From Pelobium manganitolerans (GTDB lineage Bacteria; Bacteroidota; Bacteroidia; Sphingobacteriales; Sphingobacteriaceae): a stretch of 64,000 nucleotides of DNA. The stretch spans positions 1 through 64,000 of the forward strand of contig NZ_MBTA01000001.1 in assembly GCF_003609575.1 (NCBI RefSeq), in the 5' to 3' direction. The number at the start of each line of letters is the position of its first letter. The stretch's first letter is position 1. The notes under the pieces are model-generated. The model did no database searches. It was not told the origin of the DNA and saw only the letters and a program-made list of their open reading frames with translations. Made by a program: the position numbers and the translations under genes. This document shows, one piece after another, positions 16,834 to 25,732 of the stretch.

Positions 16834-17643
16834 ATGGAAAAAATTGATGTGAACTCAAAAATCGGGAAAATCATAAAAGCTCATCCCGATGCGCTGGAAG
16901 CTTTGGTTTCTATTGACCCTAAGCTAGAAAAACTGCGCAACCCAATTTTGCGGAAAATACTAGCCAGCAGAACCAGCATCGCCATGGCATCTAAAATGAT
17001 TGGCAAACCGGCCGAACATTTTTTTGCAAAGCTGGCGCCTTTAGGCTTTCAGATTGACAGGGACGCAACTGCCGCGTCTACAGAAAAAATTGAACGTCCG
17101 CCTTTTATGGATAAGTTAACGGAAGCTCATACGAAAACCTTAGATGTGCGGCCTTTGCTAGAATCGGGCAAGGACCCGCTAAAACAAATATTAGCGCAAG
17201 TAAAAGAGCTTCCAACAGGTCATACGCTCAAAATTGTAAATACTTTTGAGCCTGTTCCGTTGATAAAAATGCTGAGTGCAAAAGGCTTCGAGGTTTTTGT
17301 GGATACGCAAAGTACCGATTTAATAGAAACCTATTTTTATAAAGCCAAACCCGATAGCGAAACAGAAGAAGCGCCACCAACCAGGGATCGAAACGGCTGG
17401 GGTTTATTGTTGAGCCGTTTTAAAAACAACTTGGTGACTATTGATGTGAGCAATTTAGAAATGCCCCAGCCCATGCACACCATTTTAGGCGAACTGCAAA
17501 ATTTACCAACAGAAAAAGCGTTGTTTGTGCATCACAAACGCATACCTGTTTTTTTATTGCCCGAACTTGCCCAGCAAGGTTTTGAGTACCGCATTAATGA
17601 AGTTGCAGACGGAAAAGTAGAATTGTTAATTTATAAAGATTAA
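16834..17643 (+). CDS. DUF1858/DUF2249 multi-domain protein
   Basis: A 269-residue protein. Residues 1-70 look like DUF1858 (IDVNSKIGKIIKAHPDALEALVSIDPKLEKLRNP; the usual central CCG is absent here). Two DUF2249 repeats follow, one from about residue 90 (LDVRPLLESGKDPLKQIL, HTLKIVNTFEPVPLIKML) and one from about 200 (VTIDVSNLEMPQPMHTIL, LFVHHKRIPVFLLPEL). The repeated domain suggests it carries small redox or sulfur groups with the other DUF2249 proteins. It lies three bases before the next gene and is probably cotranscribed. Confidence 0.8.
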   Translation: MEKIDVNSKIGKIIKAHPDALEALVSIDPKLEKLRNPILRKILASRTSIAMASKMIGKPAEHFFAKLAPLGFQIDRDATAASTEKIERPPFMDKLTEAHTKTLDVRPLLESGKDPLKQILAQVKELPTGHTLKIVNTFEPVPLIKMLSAKGFEVFVDTQSTDLIETYFYKAKPDSETEEAPPTRDRNGWGLLLSRFKNNLVTIDVSNLEMPQPMHTILGELQNLPTEKALFVHHKRIPVFLLPELAQQGFEYRINEVADGKVELLIYKD

Positions 17644-17646
17644 AGA

Positions 17647-18930
17647 ATGTTTGCGCCCGGTCCAAATAGCCCTATCAAAAACACCGACTACCGCGTGGTG
17701 TTGCCGTTTTATGCTTATGCGGCTTTGTCTTTTTTGCTGGCCACAATAATTATTTCAACAGATGTAGGCGCATTTACGCAATCCCATTTTAATGCAAAGG
17801 CGCTGGCTGTTACGCACACCATGGCGCTGGGTTGGGGCACTATGATGATTTTGGGCGCCAGTCACCAGCTTTTTCCGGTGCTGATAGAAGGGAAATTGTA
17901 CAGCAACTTTCTGGCGCATAGCTCCTTTATTTTGGGCGCTTTAAGCATCCCGCTTCTGATTTACGGCTTTTACACTTTTAACTTCGGTGTTTTGGCACAA
18001 ACTGGTGCGGTAGGCATAAACTTGGCGGTAATTGCTTACTTGCTTAACCTGTCGCTAAGCATAAAAGACAGTAAAAGCCGAAATGTACACGCCGTGTCTG
18101 CTTTTACGGCGGTAATTTGGTTGCTTTTTACCACGCTTATCGGCTTATTGCTGCTCTTCAACTTTCAACACCCGTTTTTGCCAGAGGCCTCTGTGCATTA
18201 CCTCTCTTTGCACGCTCATATGGGCATAATAGGATGGTTTTTATTAATGGTAGTAGGCGTTGGCGCGCGTTTAATTCCCATGTTTTTAATCTCAAAATAT
18301 GAAAATAAAAAAACTTTGTGGTGGGTTTACGGCTTAATTAACGCAGGCTTAACTTTATACATCTACGTTTTTTTTACGGATAACCACGCCATTTTAAGTT
18401 TGGCTCCGATAGCTTTAATTGCGATAGCCTTAGCGCTTTTCGCGAGTTTTATTTACAAAGCTTATCAAAAGAGGATACGCAAAAGTGTGGACGAGCAAGT
18501 GAAAACATCTCTCCTTTCTGTGGGAATGCTGTCCATTCCCTTAGTGGTAATTTTGGCGTTTGTAATTTTAATGGCTAACTGGGGGCATCGGCAGTTTTTA
18601 ACTTTATACGGCTTTAGCATTTTTTTTGGTTGGATTAGTGCAATCATCATTGGGATGACGTTTAAAACGCTGCCATTTATTGTGTGGAACAAAGTTTACC
18701 ATAAAATTGCCGGTTTGGGCAAAACGCCCAACCCAAAAGATTTGTTCAAAAGCAATTTGTTTATGGGCAATATCATTGCTTATGTGTTGGGCTTCATGAT
18801 TTTTTGCGCCGGCATATTATTAACTGATACCGTTTTATTAAATATTGGTGCAACTTTATTACTGATAAATGCAGTTTTGTATAACGCAAACGTATTTTTT
18901 ATCCTTTTTCATCAAGCTAAACTAAAATGA
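17647..18930 (+). CDS. Multi-pass membrane protein, heme-copper oxidase subunit I/NnrS-like
   Basis: A 427-residue protein with about twelve hydrophobic segments. Conserved His residues sit in membrane segments: AVTHTMALGWGTMMILGASHQLFPVL and SLHAHMGIIGWFLLMVVGVGARLIPMF. This pattern is shared by NnrS proteins and by short relatives of heme-copper oxidase subunit I. NnrS is a heme/copper membrane protein linked to NO metabolism. The setting (Ric, DUF2249, NsrR-like regulator) supports a role in NO detoxification or tolerance, but neither activity nor family is certain. Its TGA overlaps the next ATG (ATGA at 18927-18930). Confidence 0.7.
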   Translation: MFAPGPNSPIKNTDYRVVLPFYAYAALSFLLATIIISTDVGAFTQSHFNAKALAVTHTMALGWGTMMILGASHQLFPVLIEGKLYSNFLAHSSFILGALSIPLLIYGFYTFNFGVLAQTGAVGINLAVIAYLLNLSLSIKDSKSRNVHAVSAFTAVIWLLFTTLIGLLLLFNFQHPFLPEASVHYLSLHAHMGIIGWFLLMVVGVGARLIPMFLISKYENKKTLWWVYGLINAGLTLYIYVFFTDNHAILSLAPIALIAIALALFASFIYKAYQKRIRKSVDEQVKTSLLSVGMLSIPLVVILAFVILMANWGHRQFLTLYGFSIFFGWISAIIIGMTFKTLPFIVWNKVYHKIAGLGKTPNPKDLFKSNLFMGNIIAYVLGFMIFCAGILLTDTVLLNIGATLLLINAVLYNANVFFILFHQAKLK

Positions 18931-19250
18931 ACGTAGCAACCAACAACGAGCTTAAAAGCACCATCGCGCTAACAGGTTTATACCATGTTATGGATCCAGA
19001 AATAGGTTTAAATATTGTGGATTTAGGCTTGGTTTATGAAATCCGTTTTAACGAGCCTTTTAAAGAAATAACTGTGGTAATGACATTGACTACGCAGTTT
19101 TGCCCCATGGGCGAGTCTATCGTAGACGCTACCAAACAAGCCATGCAACAGAGCTTTCCGGATTATAGCACAGAAGTTGAGCTGGTTTTTGAACCTGCTT
19201 GGAGTCCGGATAAAATTTCTGAAGAGGGCAACAAATATTTAAACGGCTAG
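18927..19250 (+). CDS. SufT/MIP18-like (DUF59) Fe-S assembly factor
   Basis: A 107-residue single-domain protein of the DUF59 (MIP18/PaaD/SufT) family. YHVMDPEIGLNIVDLGLVYEI is the signature, and TLTTQFCPMGESIVD holds the conserved Cys. Members help mature iron-sulfur clusters. Translational coupling to the upstream membrane protein (4-bp overlap) and the nearby Ric gene fit repair or rebuilding of NO-damaged clusters. It is not next to a suf operon here. Confidence 0.88.
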   Translation: MNVATNNELKSTIALTGLYHVMDPEIGLNIVDLGLVYEIRFNEPFKEITVVMTLTTQFCPMGESIVDATKQAMQQSFPDYSTEVELVFEPAWSPDKISEEGNKYLNG

Positions 19251-19253
19251 TAT

Positions 19254-19685
19254 ATGCTAAGCAACACTTGCAAAACTGCGATAAAAGCGGTAATTTATCT
19301 GGCATCTAAAGCGGACCGGGCCGAGAAGGCCGGCGTAAAAGAAGTGGCCCAAAGTATTGGCGCAAGCGAACACACCGTTAGCAAAATTTTGCAAAACTTG
19401 GTGAAACAGCAAATCATCAACAGCATAAAAGGGCCAACAGGTGGTTTTTACATTACTGAAGCACAGCGCGAGCTTCCGATCATTAATATTGTAAACACCA
19501 TTGATGGGCGCGAAGTGTTTACTTCTTGCGGCTTGGGTTTAAAGCAATGTTCATCAACCCATCCGTGCCCTATACACCACCAATACAAAGTTGGGAGAGA
19601 GATTATAGAAACCATCTTTACCCAAAACAGTATTAACGTGCTGTGCCAACCGGTAGAAAATGGCTTGGCGCATTTAATTGGCTAA
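19254..19685 (+). CDS. Rrf2 family regulator, NsrR-like
   Basis: A 143-residue regulator with an N-terminal winged helix (KEVAQSIGASEHTVSKILQNLV, then KGPTGGFYI). Three Cys, 92, 99 and 105 (TSCGLGLKQCSSTHPCPIH), lie at the positions that hold the iron-sulfur cluster in NsrR and IscR. NsrR senses NO through that cluster and releases its target promoters. Gene position, three bases after the SufT-like gene and at the end of the NO-linked cluster, makes it the likely repressor of the operon. The palindrome at 15493-15518 is the best candidate operator. Confidence 0.87.
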   Translation: MLSNTCKTAIKAVIYLASKADRAEKAGVKEVAQSIGASEHTVSKILQNLVKQQIINSIKGPTGGFYITEAQRELPIINIVNTIDGREVFTSCGLGLKQCSSTHPCPIHHQYKVGREIIETIFTQNSINVLCQPVENGLAHLIG

Positions 19686-19791
19686 AAGCCAGTTATCGCA
19701 AAGCCACGCTAAGCTATCGGAAACCGAAAAACAGCTTTTGCTCCCCAAAAAAGCAAAAGTTTATATCATATCTTATCTAAAATAAAGTAAA

Positions 19792-20127
19792 ATGGAAAAA
19801 CCACTTTATCCAGAAATTAACCGCGAACTTTTATCTAAACAGGGCGAGCTGGCCCCAGAAAATTTGGAGGCTTGGCGCAATTTCAGCAAAACCGTTTTCA
19901 AAGCTGGCGCATTATCAGAAGAAACTAAGCAACTGATTGCCATCGCGGTAGCACATGTAACGCAATGTCCTTACTGCATAAGGGCGCATACCAAACAAGC
20001 TATGCGTAAAGGTGTTAGCAAAGCAGAAATTATGGAAGCCATTTGGGTAGCATCAGAAATGCGGGCAGGCGCCGCTTATGCACACGCCAGCATTGCCATG
20101 GACGAGATGGAAAATTTTGAGCATTAA
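19792..20127 (+). CDS. AhpD-like carboxymuconolactone decarboxylase family protein
   Basis: A 111-residue alkylhydroperoxidase-type protein with the redox motif CPYCIRAH (Cys59, Cys62, His66) preceded by LIAIAVAHVTQ. The two Cys and the His form the AhpD-type proton relay; substrates of single-domain members are mostly unknown. A 106-bp gap separates it from the Rrf2 gene, so it may have its own promoter, though stress defence remains the common theme. Confidence 0.9.
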   Translation: MEKPLYPEINRELLSKQGELAPENLEAWRNFSKTVFKAGALSEETKQLIAIAVAHVTQCPYCIRAHTKQAMRKGVSKAEIMEAIWVASEMRAGAAYAHASIAMDEMENFEH

Positions 20128-20171
20128 TTTGTATTAGCACGCTGTTTGTGTTTTGCTAAATAAAAATTAAA

Positions 20172-20702
20172 ATGGAGAGCCAAAAGCCACAAACAATATG
20201 GACCATAGGTCACTCTACGCAAAGCGCAGAAGATTTTTTAGCAATATTACAGCAGTACCAAATTGAATTACTGGTTGACGTTAGGCGCTACCCAGGTTCA
20301 CGAAAATTCCCGCAGTTTAACAGCCAAACCTTGCAAGGTTTGTTAGCCATTAACGGAATTAACTATTTCCATTTAAAAAGCTTAGGAGGCAGGCGCCGCC
20401 CCAATCCCGAATCAAAAAATACGGCATGGCGCCATCCGGCTTTTAGGGCTTATGCCGATTTTATGGAAACCGATGAATTTAAACAGGGCATAAAAAAGCT
20501 GGAAGTACTGGGGCAATCGCAACGTGCAGTAATTATGTGCTCGGAAGTACTTTGGTGGCGTTGCCATCGTTCTTTAATTGCCGACTATTTAAAGGCCGAG
20601 GGTTGGCGCGTGATGCACATCTTGTCGAAAGAAAAAGCAAACGAACATCCATATACACAGCCTGCTAAAATTGTTGATGGTAGGCTTACTTATCATCCCT
20701 AA
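20172..20702 (+). CDS. DUF488 domain protein
   Basis: A 176-residue DUF488 protein. Seen: TIWTIGHSTQSAEDFLAIL, LLVDVRRYPGSRKFPQFN, LKSLGGRRRP and VIMCSEVLWWRCHRSLIADYL with its Cys pair. Function unknown; the family often lies beside stress genes. It lies 44 bp after the AhpD-like gene and just before the hemerythrin gene. Confidence 0.9.
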   Translation: MESQKPQTIWTIGHSTQSAEDFLAILQQYQIELLVDVRRYPGSRKFPQFNSQTLQGLLAINGINYFHLKSLGGRRRPNPESKNTAWRHPAFRAYADFMETDEFKQGIKKLEVLGQSQRAVIMCSEVLWWRCHRSLIADYLKAEGWRVMHILSKEKANEHPYTQPAKIVDGRLTYHP

Positions 20703-20715
20703 AAATAAAAACATC

Positions 20716-21492
20716 ATGAAAGCACAACAGAGTTACGATACCGTAAGTGAGGCAATAAGCCAACTGGCGCGTAAAGGTTATACCACAGATTTTGAGCTGC
20801 TAAGAGGCAAAGAATGCTTGGTTTGTAAACACAGCGTGCAGCAGCTTTCGCCGGATGAATTTGTGATTGATGAAACTCACCGTTTTGAGGGTGAAACAGA
20901 CCCCGGAGATGAGATGATTTTGTATGCCATCTCCTCAAAAAAACACGGTTTAAAAGGGATTTTATTAAATGCCTATGGCACTTATGCCGATAGAGAAATT
21001 TACGAGATAGTAGCGCGTTTGGAAAAAAACACCAAAGAGAAACCGTTAAAACGCAGTGAAAAATTAAAACCGCTGAGCAGAGAGCACCACCACGCGCTGT
21101 TACTCTGTTGGAAAATTAAGACCGGTTTTGCTAAAAACATAGCTCCCGAACGCATTAAAGCTTACGCCGATTGGTTTTTTGAAAATCACTTAAAGCCACA
21201 TTTTGCGATAGAAGAACGTTACTTATTTAGCGTGCTAGGCGATGAAAATGACCTAGTGAAACGCGCTAAACGTGAGCACCAACAAATAATTGAACTGTTT
21301 ACCTCTGAGGGTGATATAGCGGCACGTTTGCACGATATTAAGGAATTACTAGAACAGCACATTCGCTTTGAAGAGCGTGTTTTGTTTAACGAGATTCAAA
21401 AACAGGCCACAGAACAGCAACTGGACGATATTGAAAAATACCACCACGAAGAAAAGTTTATCGACAACTTAGACGATCCGTTTTGGGAGTAA
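20716..21492 (+). CDS. Hemerythrin-domain protein fused to a Bacteroidetes N-terminal domain
   Basis: A 258-residue protein of two parts. Residues 1-110 (QQSYDTVSEAISQLARKGY, then FVIDETHRFEGETDPGDEM and GLKGILLNAYGTYAD) match a short Bacteroidetes protein that databases often label phosphoribosylpyrophosphate synthetase without evidence. Residues 120-258 form a hemerythrin HHE domain (LSREHHHALLLCWKI, HLKPHFAIEERYLF, REHQQIIELF, LEQHIRFEERVLF). The fusion suggests the first part senses or acts with the di-iron centre. ATG 20716 is chosen because the upstream 15 residues overlap the DUF488 gene and do not fit. Confidence 0.85.
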   Translation: MKAQQSYDTVSEAISQLARKGYTTDFELLRGKECLVCKHSVQQLSPDEFVIDETHRFEGETDPGDEMILYAISSKKHGLKGILLNAYGTYADREIYEIVARLEKNTKEKPLKRSEKLKPLSREHHHALLLCWKIKTGFAKNIAPERIKAYADWFFENHLKPHFAIEERYLFSVLGDENDLVKRAKREHQQIIELFTSEGDIAARLHDIKELLEQHIRFEERVLFNEIQKQATEQQLDDIEKYHHEEKFIDNLDDPFWE

Positions 21493-21551
21493 GTAAACGC
21501 GTTTAATCCGTTTGAAGATGTTTCAATAAACGTATAATCTGTTTTTACCTC

Positions 21552-23213
21552 TTATGTTAAGCGGTATATTACTGCTTCCCAAGGACGTAAGTTATGGTCT
21601 TTTTGAGGGTTAGGATAATTGCCTTGTACAACCTGGGCGCTGGCTAGGTCAACATTTGTGTTAAAGCTTGCATCTTTGTCGCTAAAATTCAGTGCTATCA
21701 AAAATTTGCCGTCTTCATTGCTGCGGGCGTAACTGTACACCTGCGGATTTGCAGGGTCTAGCAGTTGATAGTCGCCATAAATTAAGGTCGGATATGTTTT
21801 GCGCAACTGGATCAGTTGGCGCACGTAATTTAAAATGCTATTCGGATCATCTTCCTGCTCTGCGGCGTTGATCTTCACATAATTGGGGTTCACTTTTAAC
21901 CAAGGGTCAGCTTGGCTAAAGCCAGCATTTGCAGCATTATCCCACTGAAAGGGCGTGCGTCCATTATCGCGGGCCGTTTGTTGCTGAGCACGCATAAAAC
22001 GTTCAACATCTCCGCCCGTTTGTAGCAAATATTGGTGCATGTTTAAGGTTTCGATGTCGCGGTAGTCGTTAATATCGTCAAATTTAATGTTGCTCATCCC
22101 CAGCTCGTCGCCATAATAAATAAAAGGAGTTGCCCGCATGGTGAGCAAAAAGGTATGTAATAGTTTAGAGGACCGCTCTCGAAATTCGTCGTTATCATTT
22201 CCCCAACGGCTTAGCATCCGAGGCTGGTCGTGGTTGCCCAGGTAAATGGTACCCCAGCCCTTTTCAAACGCCTTATCCCATTTACTGTAAACCTGTTTAA
22301 ACTGCAATAAACTGTAACCGGCGGGGTCGGGTTCTTTAAAGCCATCGGGCGTGTAGCCAATGCTCATGCCTTCAAAATGGTAAAGCATATCCAATTCTTG
22401 CCGTTGTGGGTCAATAAAAAGTTCCACATCCTCGGGTTTAACACCAACGCCCTCGGCTATGCTCACGCAGTTATACTGGCTTAAAACCTCGCGGTTCATC
22501 TCTTGCAAATACTGATGCAAGTGGGGACCCTTTGCGTAAAAATCGCCAAAATTGCCGTTGTACTTGTCTGGGATAGGTGGAAAACTGGTGTCTTTTGAAA
22601 TAAAAGGCACTACATCCATCCTAAAACCATCCACGCCTTTATCAAACCAAAAGCGTAAAATATCGTAAATCTCTTTGCGTAATGCCGGATTTTCCCAATT
22701 TAAATCGGGTTGCTTTTTAGAGAAGTAATGAAGGTAATAGGCGTTTGTTTGCTGGTCATAAGCCCAAGCATCACGGTTTACATCAAAATAGCTTTCGCGA
22801 TGGTTGGGTTTCCCATTTTCTGCGGGCCACCAATGGTAATAATCTCGGTAAGGGTTATCGCGGTCTTTTCTGGACTCCTGAAACCAAAAGTGCTCATCAC
22901 TACTATGGTTGGGCACTAAATCTAAAATCAGCTTTAGCTTTCGCAGATGCATTTGGTGCAATAGCTCGTCAAAATCTGCCATTGTCCCAAAATCCGCCAT
23001 GATATCGCGGTAATCGGAAATATCGTAACCATTATCGTCATTAGGCGAGGTAAAGATTGGGTTTAACCAAATTGCATCTACGCCCAAACGCGCCACATAA
23101 TCCAATTTTGAGATGATGCCTCGCAAATCGCCAATGCCGTCGCCGTTGCTGTCTTTAAAGCTGCGGGGATAAATTTGATAGATGACTGATTCTTTCCACC
23201 AAGTGCTTTTCAT
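21552..23213 (-). CDS. GH13 alpha-glucosidase (oligo-1,6-glucosidase type)
   Basis: A 553-residue GH13 enzyme that hydrolyses terminal alpha-glucosidic bonds. Seen: the N-terminal WWKESVIYQIYPRSFKDSNGDGIGD typical of the oligo-1,6-glucosidase subfamily, DLVPNHSSDEHFWF, GVDGFRMDVVPFIS with the nucleophile Asp, SIAEGVG with the acid/base Glu, and YLGNHDQPRMLSRWG. No signal peptide, so it is cytoplasmic. ATG 23213 is used because MKSTWWKES fits the family. A terminator separates it from the iron-type operon upstream. Confidence 0.93.
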   Translation of the reverse strand: MKSTWWKESVIYQIYPRSFKDSNGDGIGDLRGIISKLDYVARLGVDAIWLNPIFTSPNDDNGYDISDYRDIMADFGTMADFDELLHQMHLRKLKLILDLVPNHSSDEHFWFQESRKDRDNPYRDYYHWWPAENGKPNHRESYFDVNRDAWAYDQQTNAYYLHYFSKKQPDLNWENPALRKEIYDILRFWFDKGVDGFRMDVVPFISKDTSFPPIPDKYNGNFGDFYAKGPHLHQYLQEMNREVLSQYNCVSIAEGVGVKPEDVELFIDPQRQELDMLYHFEGMSIGYTPDGFKEPDPAGYSLLQFKQVYSKWDKAFEKGWGTIYLGNHDQPRMLSRWGNDNDEFRERSSKLLHTFLLTMRATPFIYYGDELGMSNIKFDDINDYRDIETLNMHQYLLQTGGDVERFMRAQQQTARDNGRTPFQWDNAANAGFSQADPWLKVNPNYVKINAAEQEDDPNSILNYVRQLIQLRKTYPTLIYGDYQLLDPANPQVYSYARSNEDGKFLIALNFSDKDASFNTNVDLASAQVVQGNYPNPQKDHNLRPWEAVIYRLT

Positions 23214-23250
23214 AAGGTTTTTGTAATAGAGCAATAAAATTGATGCCGGA

Positions 23251-23272
23251 AAAAAACCGCCTTACAGCGGTT
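23251..23272 (-). terminator. Terminator at the end of the imelysin operon
   Basis: On the minus strand AACCGC pairs with GCGGTT, followed by seven T, just after the di-heme oxidase stop codon. Confidence 0.75.
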
Positions 23273-23278
23273 AATATT

Positions 23279-24664
23279 TTAAAGCGACTCCAGAAAGCTT
23301 ATGAGCTGTTTACGCTCTTTTGCGGGTAATTGCAGGATTTTGTTTTTTGAAGTTTCGGCTTCGCCGCCATGCCATAAAACGGCTTCCATCAAACTTCTTG
23401 CACGCCCGTCATGTAAAAAATTGGTGTGGCCGTTTACTTTCTGGGTTAAACCAATACCCCAAAGTGATTGCGTTCGCCACTCTTTTCCGCTAGCTTTAAA
23501 GTCGGGCCTGTTGTCTGCTAGGCCTTCGCCCATATCGTGCAATAACAAATCGGTATAAGGATGAATAGTTTGATTACTAATCTGAGGGAAAGCAACATTA
23601 ACGGCGGTTCTAAATGTTTCTATATGGCATTTGTTACAGCCAAGCTCTATAAATAGAGCTTTTCCGGCGCGTACATCGGGGTTATTTACATTTCTGCGAG
23701 CTGGCACACCCAGCGTACGTACGTAAAAATCATTGCTATAAAGCAAGCTGTCAGACAACTCATAACTGCCATCAAAACTTCCTTTAAACTGAGTTTGCCC
23801 TTCGCTGCTTTCTCTTTGGAACAAAAGATTTGTAATTCCCATATCGCCATTATATGCCGCGGCTACCTGCTGTAAAATACTGGGCTGGTTGGCTTTCCAG
23901 CCAAAGCGCCCCATAACATGCTTTTTTTTCAAAACATCCCACACAATATTTGGTTTACCGCTAATGCCGTCGCCGTTTTTATCATCTGGATCTGCGTTTT
24001 TAAGCAGATCTGCGTCGCTAATTGCTTCTAACAAGCCTAAACCAAAAACCGGAGCCGCAACGCGTGGCGATAATAGAAAGTTGGCCGGCAACGTGGTGTA
24101 AGCATTTTTAACAGTGTATTTGGGCGTGCGCAACTCGTAGGTGTTGCCGTCTGCAAAATTGTAGGTGCTGTAACTGTATGAAACGTCCACGTCTGCTTCT
24201 CTGGTAACACCTAAAACAGCCCGCGTTTGCAACTGATCTCCAAAATTAGGTATCGGTAGCGGGTTGCCAACCTCTCCTTCTCCGGGTAAGCTGATCCTGA
24301 AGAGCATGTTTGCGGCGCTCTCGCCCAAACCGGGTATTTTACCCCTCCCATCAGAAACATGGCATGATGAACAGGAAACGTTGTTTAACAAAGGTCCCAA
24401 ACCCGGGTTTAATGGTGCCGGGGCGGTAACAAAGGTGGCTTCAAATTGCGCATCACCAATTTCATGCACACGCTGCAAAGCAGTAGGCATATTGTTAAAC
24501 ATATGCCCAAAAGCACCGTTGCCTTGGTCAAACATGGTTTGCATACCGCCGCTTAGCCATTCGTCGTCCGGATGGTCAAAATCCTCATTATATTTGCTGC
24601 ACGCAAACTGGAACAAGGCTAAAACTCCGACAATAAAAAGAGAAAATTTAGTTGTCCGCTTCAA
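23279..24664 (-). CDS. Di-heme oxidoreductase family (DUF1111) lipoprotein
   Basis: A 461-residue exported protein with a lipoprotein signal (FQFACSKYN) and two c-type heme motifs: CSSCH (in NNVSCSSCHVSDGRG) and CNKCH (in LGCNKCHIETF). This matches the thiol oxidoreductase-like DiHOx family, related to MauG and cytochrome c peroxidases. In Bacteroidetes and Proteobacteria these lie with imelysin genes and are thought to take part in periplasmic iron handling. It is the last gene of the four-gene operon, two bases after imelysin. Confidence 0.92.
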   Translation of the reverse strand: MKRTTKFSLFIVGVLALFQFACSKYNEDFDHPDDEWLSGGMQTMFDQGNGAFGHMFNNMPTALQRVHEIGDAQFEATFVTAPAPLNPGLGPLLNNVSCSSCHVSDGRGKIPGLGESAANMLFRISLPGEGEVGNPLPIPNFGDQLQTRAVLGVTREADVDVSYSYSTYNFADGNTYELRTPKYTVKNAYTTLPANFLLSPRVAAPVFGLGLLEAISDADLLKNADPDDKNGDGISGKPNIVWDVLKKKHVMGRFGWKANQPSILQQVAAAYNGDMGITNLLFQRESSEGQTQFKGSFDGSYELSDSLLYSNDFYVRTLGVPARRNVNNPDVRAGKALFIELGCNKCHIETFRTAVNVAFPQISNQTIHPYTDLLLHDMGEGLADNRPDFKASGKEWRTQSLWGIGLTQKVNGHTNFLHDGRARSLMEAVLWHGGEAETSKNKILQLPAKERKQLISFLESL

Positions 24665-24666
24665 TT

Positions 24667-25731
24667 TTATTTAGTGTATTTAAGCACAAAATTTCGCAAT
24701 TTCCCGTCAAGCAGCTCTGCCAGCTCATCTATTTTATCGATTGCGTTTTGCACCTTAGTGTGGTCTGTAGTAATAGCTTCGCCAAAGGGTTTTGTACCAA
24801 AAGCTTCTAATGCAGCTAATGCGGCAGCATGTTTGGCTTTTATTTCTCCGTCTAAAGACAGGTTATATTGGCGCACCAAATCTTCTAAACCTTTGCCGTC
24901 TTTAGCAAACTTGCCCTGATAAATTAACATGATGCCTTTTATGTTGTTTTGGAAATCGGTGAAAGAGTTTTTGGCAAAGGGGCTTTCTTCTTTACTTGGA
25001 TCTGCAGCATCAAAAGGTTCTTTTATTTTAGCATCGGCAACTTCGCCGCATATACCCGCCATGGCATCTACAACTTGTTGAAAGGCTTCCTGTTTGGTGC
25101 TAAATTCTGTAGAACCAGCACCGGCGGTTTTAAACTGAACATTGTAACCGTTTAGCCAAGTGTCTTTAACCTCTTTGGTAAGTTTAATAAGGTTTTGAGT
25201 TAACGCTTTCAGGTACTCTTTCTCGCGCACTGTAAAATCAGTAGCTTCTTTATTTCCGTTTTTACCCCACAGAAGGTATTCTATCGGGTGAAATCCTTTC
25301 AATTCATCCTCTAAGGCATCTACGTAAGTGTCATTCAAGACATCTTGACCTGTAAGAATAGCATCTAACTGGTTAAAATCAACCGGCCAGGTATCTATTC
25401 TCGGGTCTATATTGTTTGCTTCTACAGGGCCAAAAAGCCAGCTTTCTGTTTGTTCCCATGTGGACCTCATCGCTTTCCACTTTTTGCGTGCATCTTCTAA
25501 ATTAGCGTCGTTAGTGGTAACAACTAGGGTGTTTACCGATGTTTGCAGTTCGCCAGCTTTAGCATCCATATCTATATAAGATGCAGTGCATACATTATCG
25601 CCAATATTTGCCAATATTTCTGATTGGAGAACTTCTGGGTCTACATCATTATCGTTATCTTTTTTACAGGCCGTAAAAGCTACCGCTGTTACGATTAATA
25701 AGCCGAAGATATTTTTGTTAACTGTTTTCAT
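24667..25731 (-). CDS. Imelysin family lipoprotein
   Basis: A 354-residue lipoprotein (lipidated Cys22) of the imelysin/EfeM-like family. Seen: the W-x-x-x-E segment (MRSTWEQTESWLFG), the family's GxHxxE motif in LKGFHPIEYLLWG, and the late duplicated helical half. Imelysins are periplasmic iron-regulated proteins linked to iron uptake, despite their name as peptidases. Stop and start spacing to the Rieske gene (one base apart) indicates cotranscription. Confidence 0.92.
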   Translation of the reverse strand: MKTVNKNIFGLLIVTAVAFTACKKDNDNDVDPEVLQSEILANIGDNVCTASYIDMDAKAGELQTSVNTLVVTTNDANLEDARKKWKAMRSTWEQTESWLFGPVEANNIDPRIDTWPVDFNQLDAILTGQDVLNDTYVDALEDELKGFHPIEYLLWGKNGNKEATDFTVREKEYLKALTQNLIKLTKEVKDTWLNGYNVQFKTAGAGSTEFSTKQEAFQQVVDAMAGICGEVADAKIKEPFDAADPSKEESPFAKNSFTDFQNNIKGIMLIYQGKFAKDGKGLEDLVRQYNLSLDGEIKAKHAAALAALEAFGTKPFGEAITTDHTKVQNAIDKIDELAELLDGKLRNFVLKYTK

Positions 25732-25732
25732 A

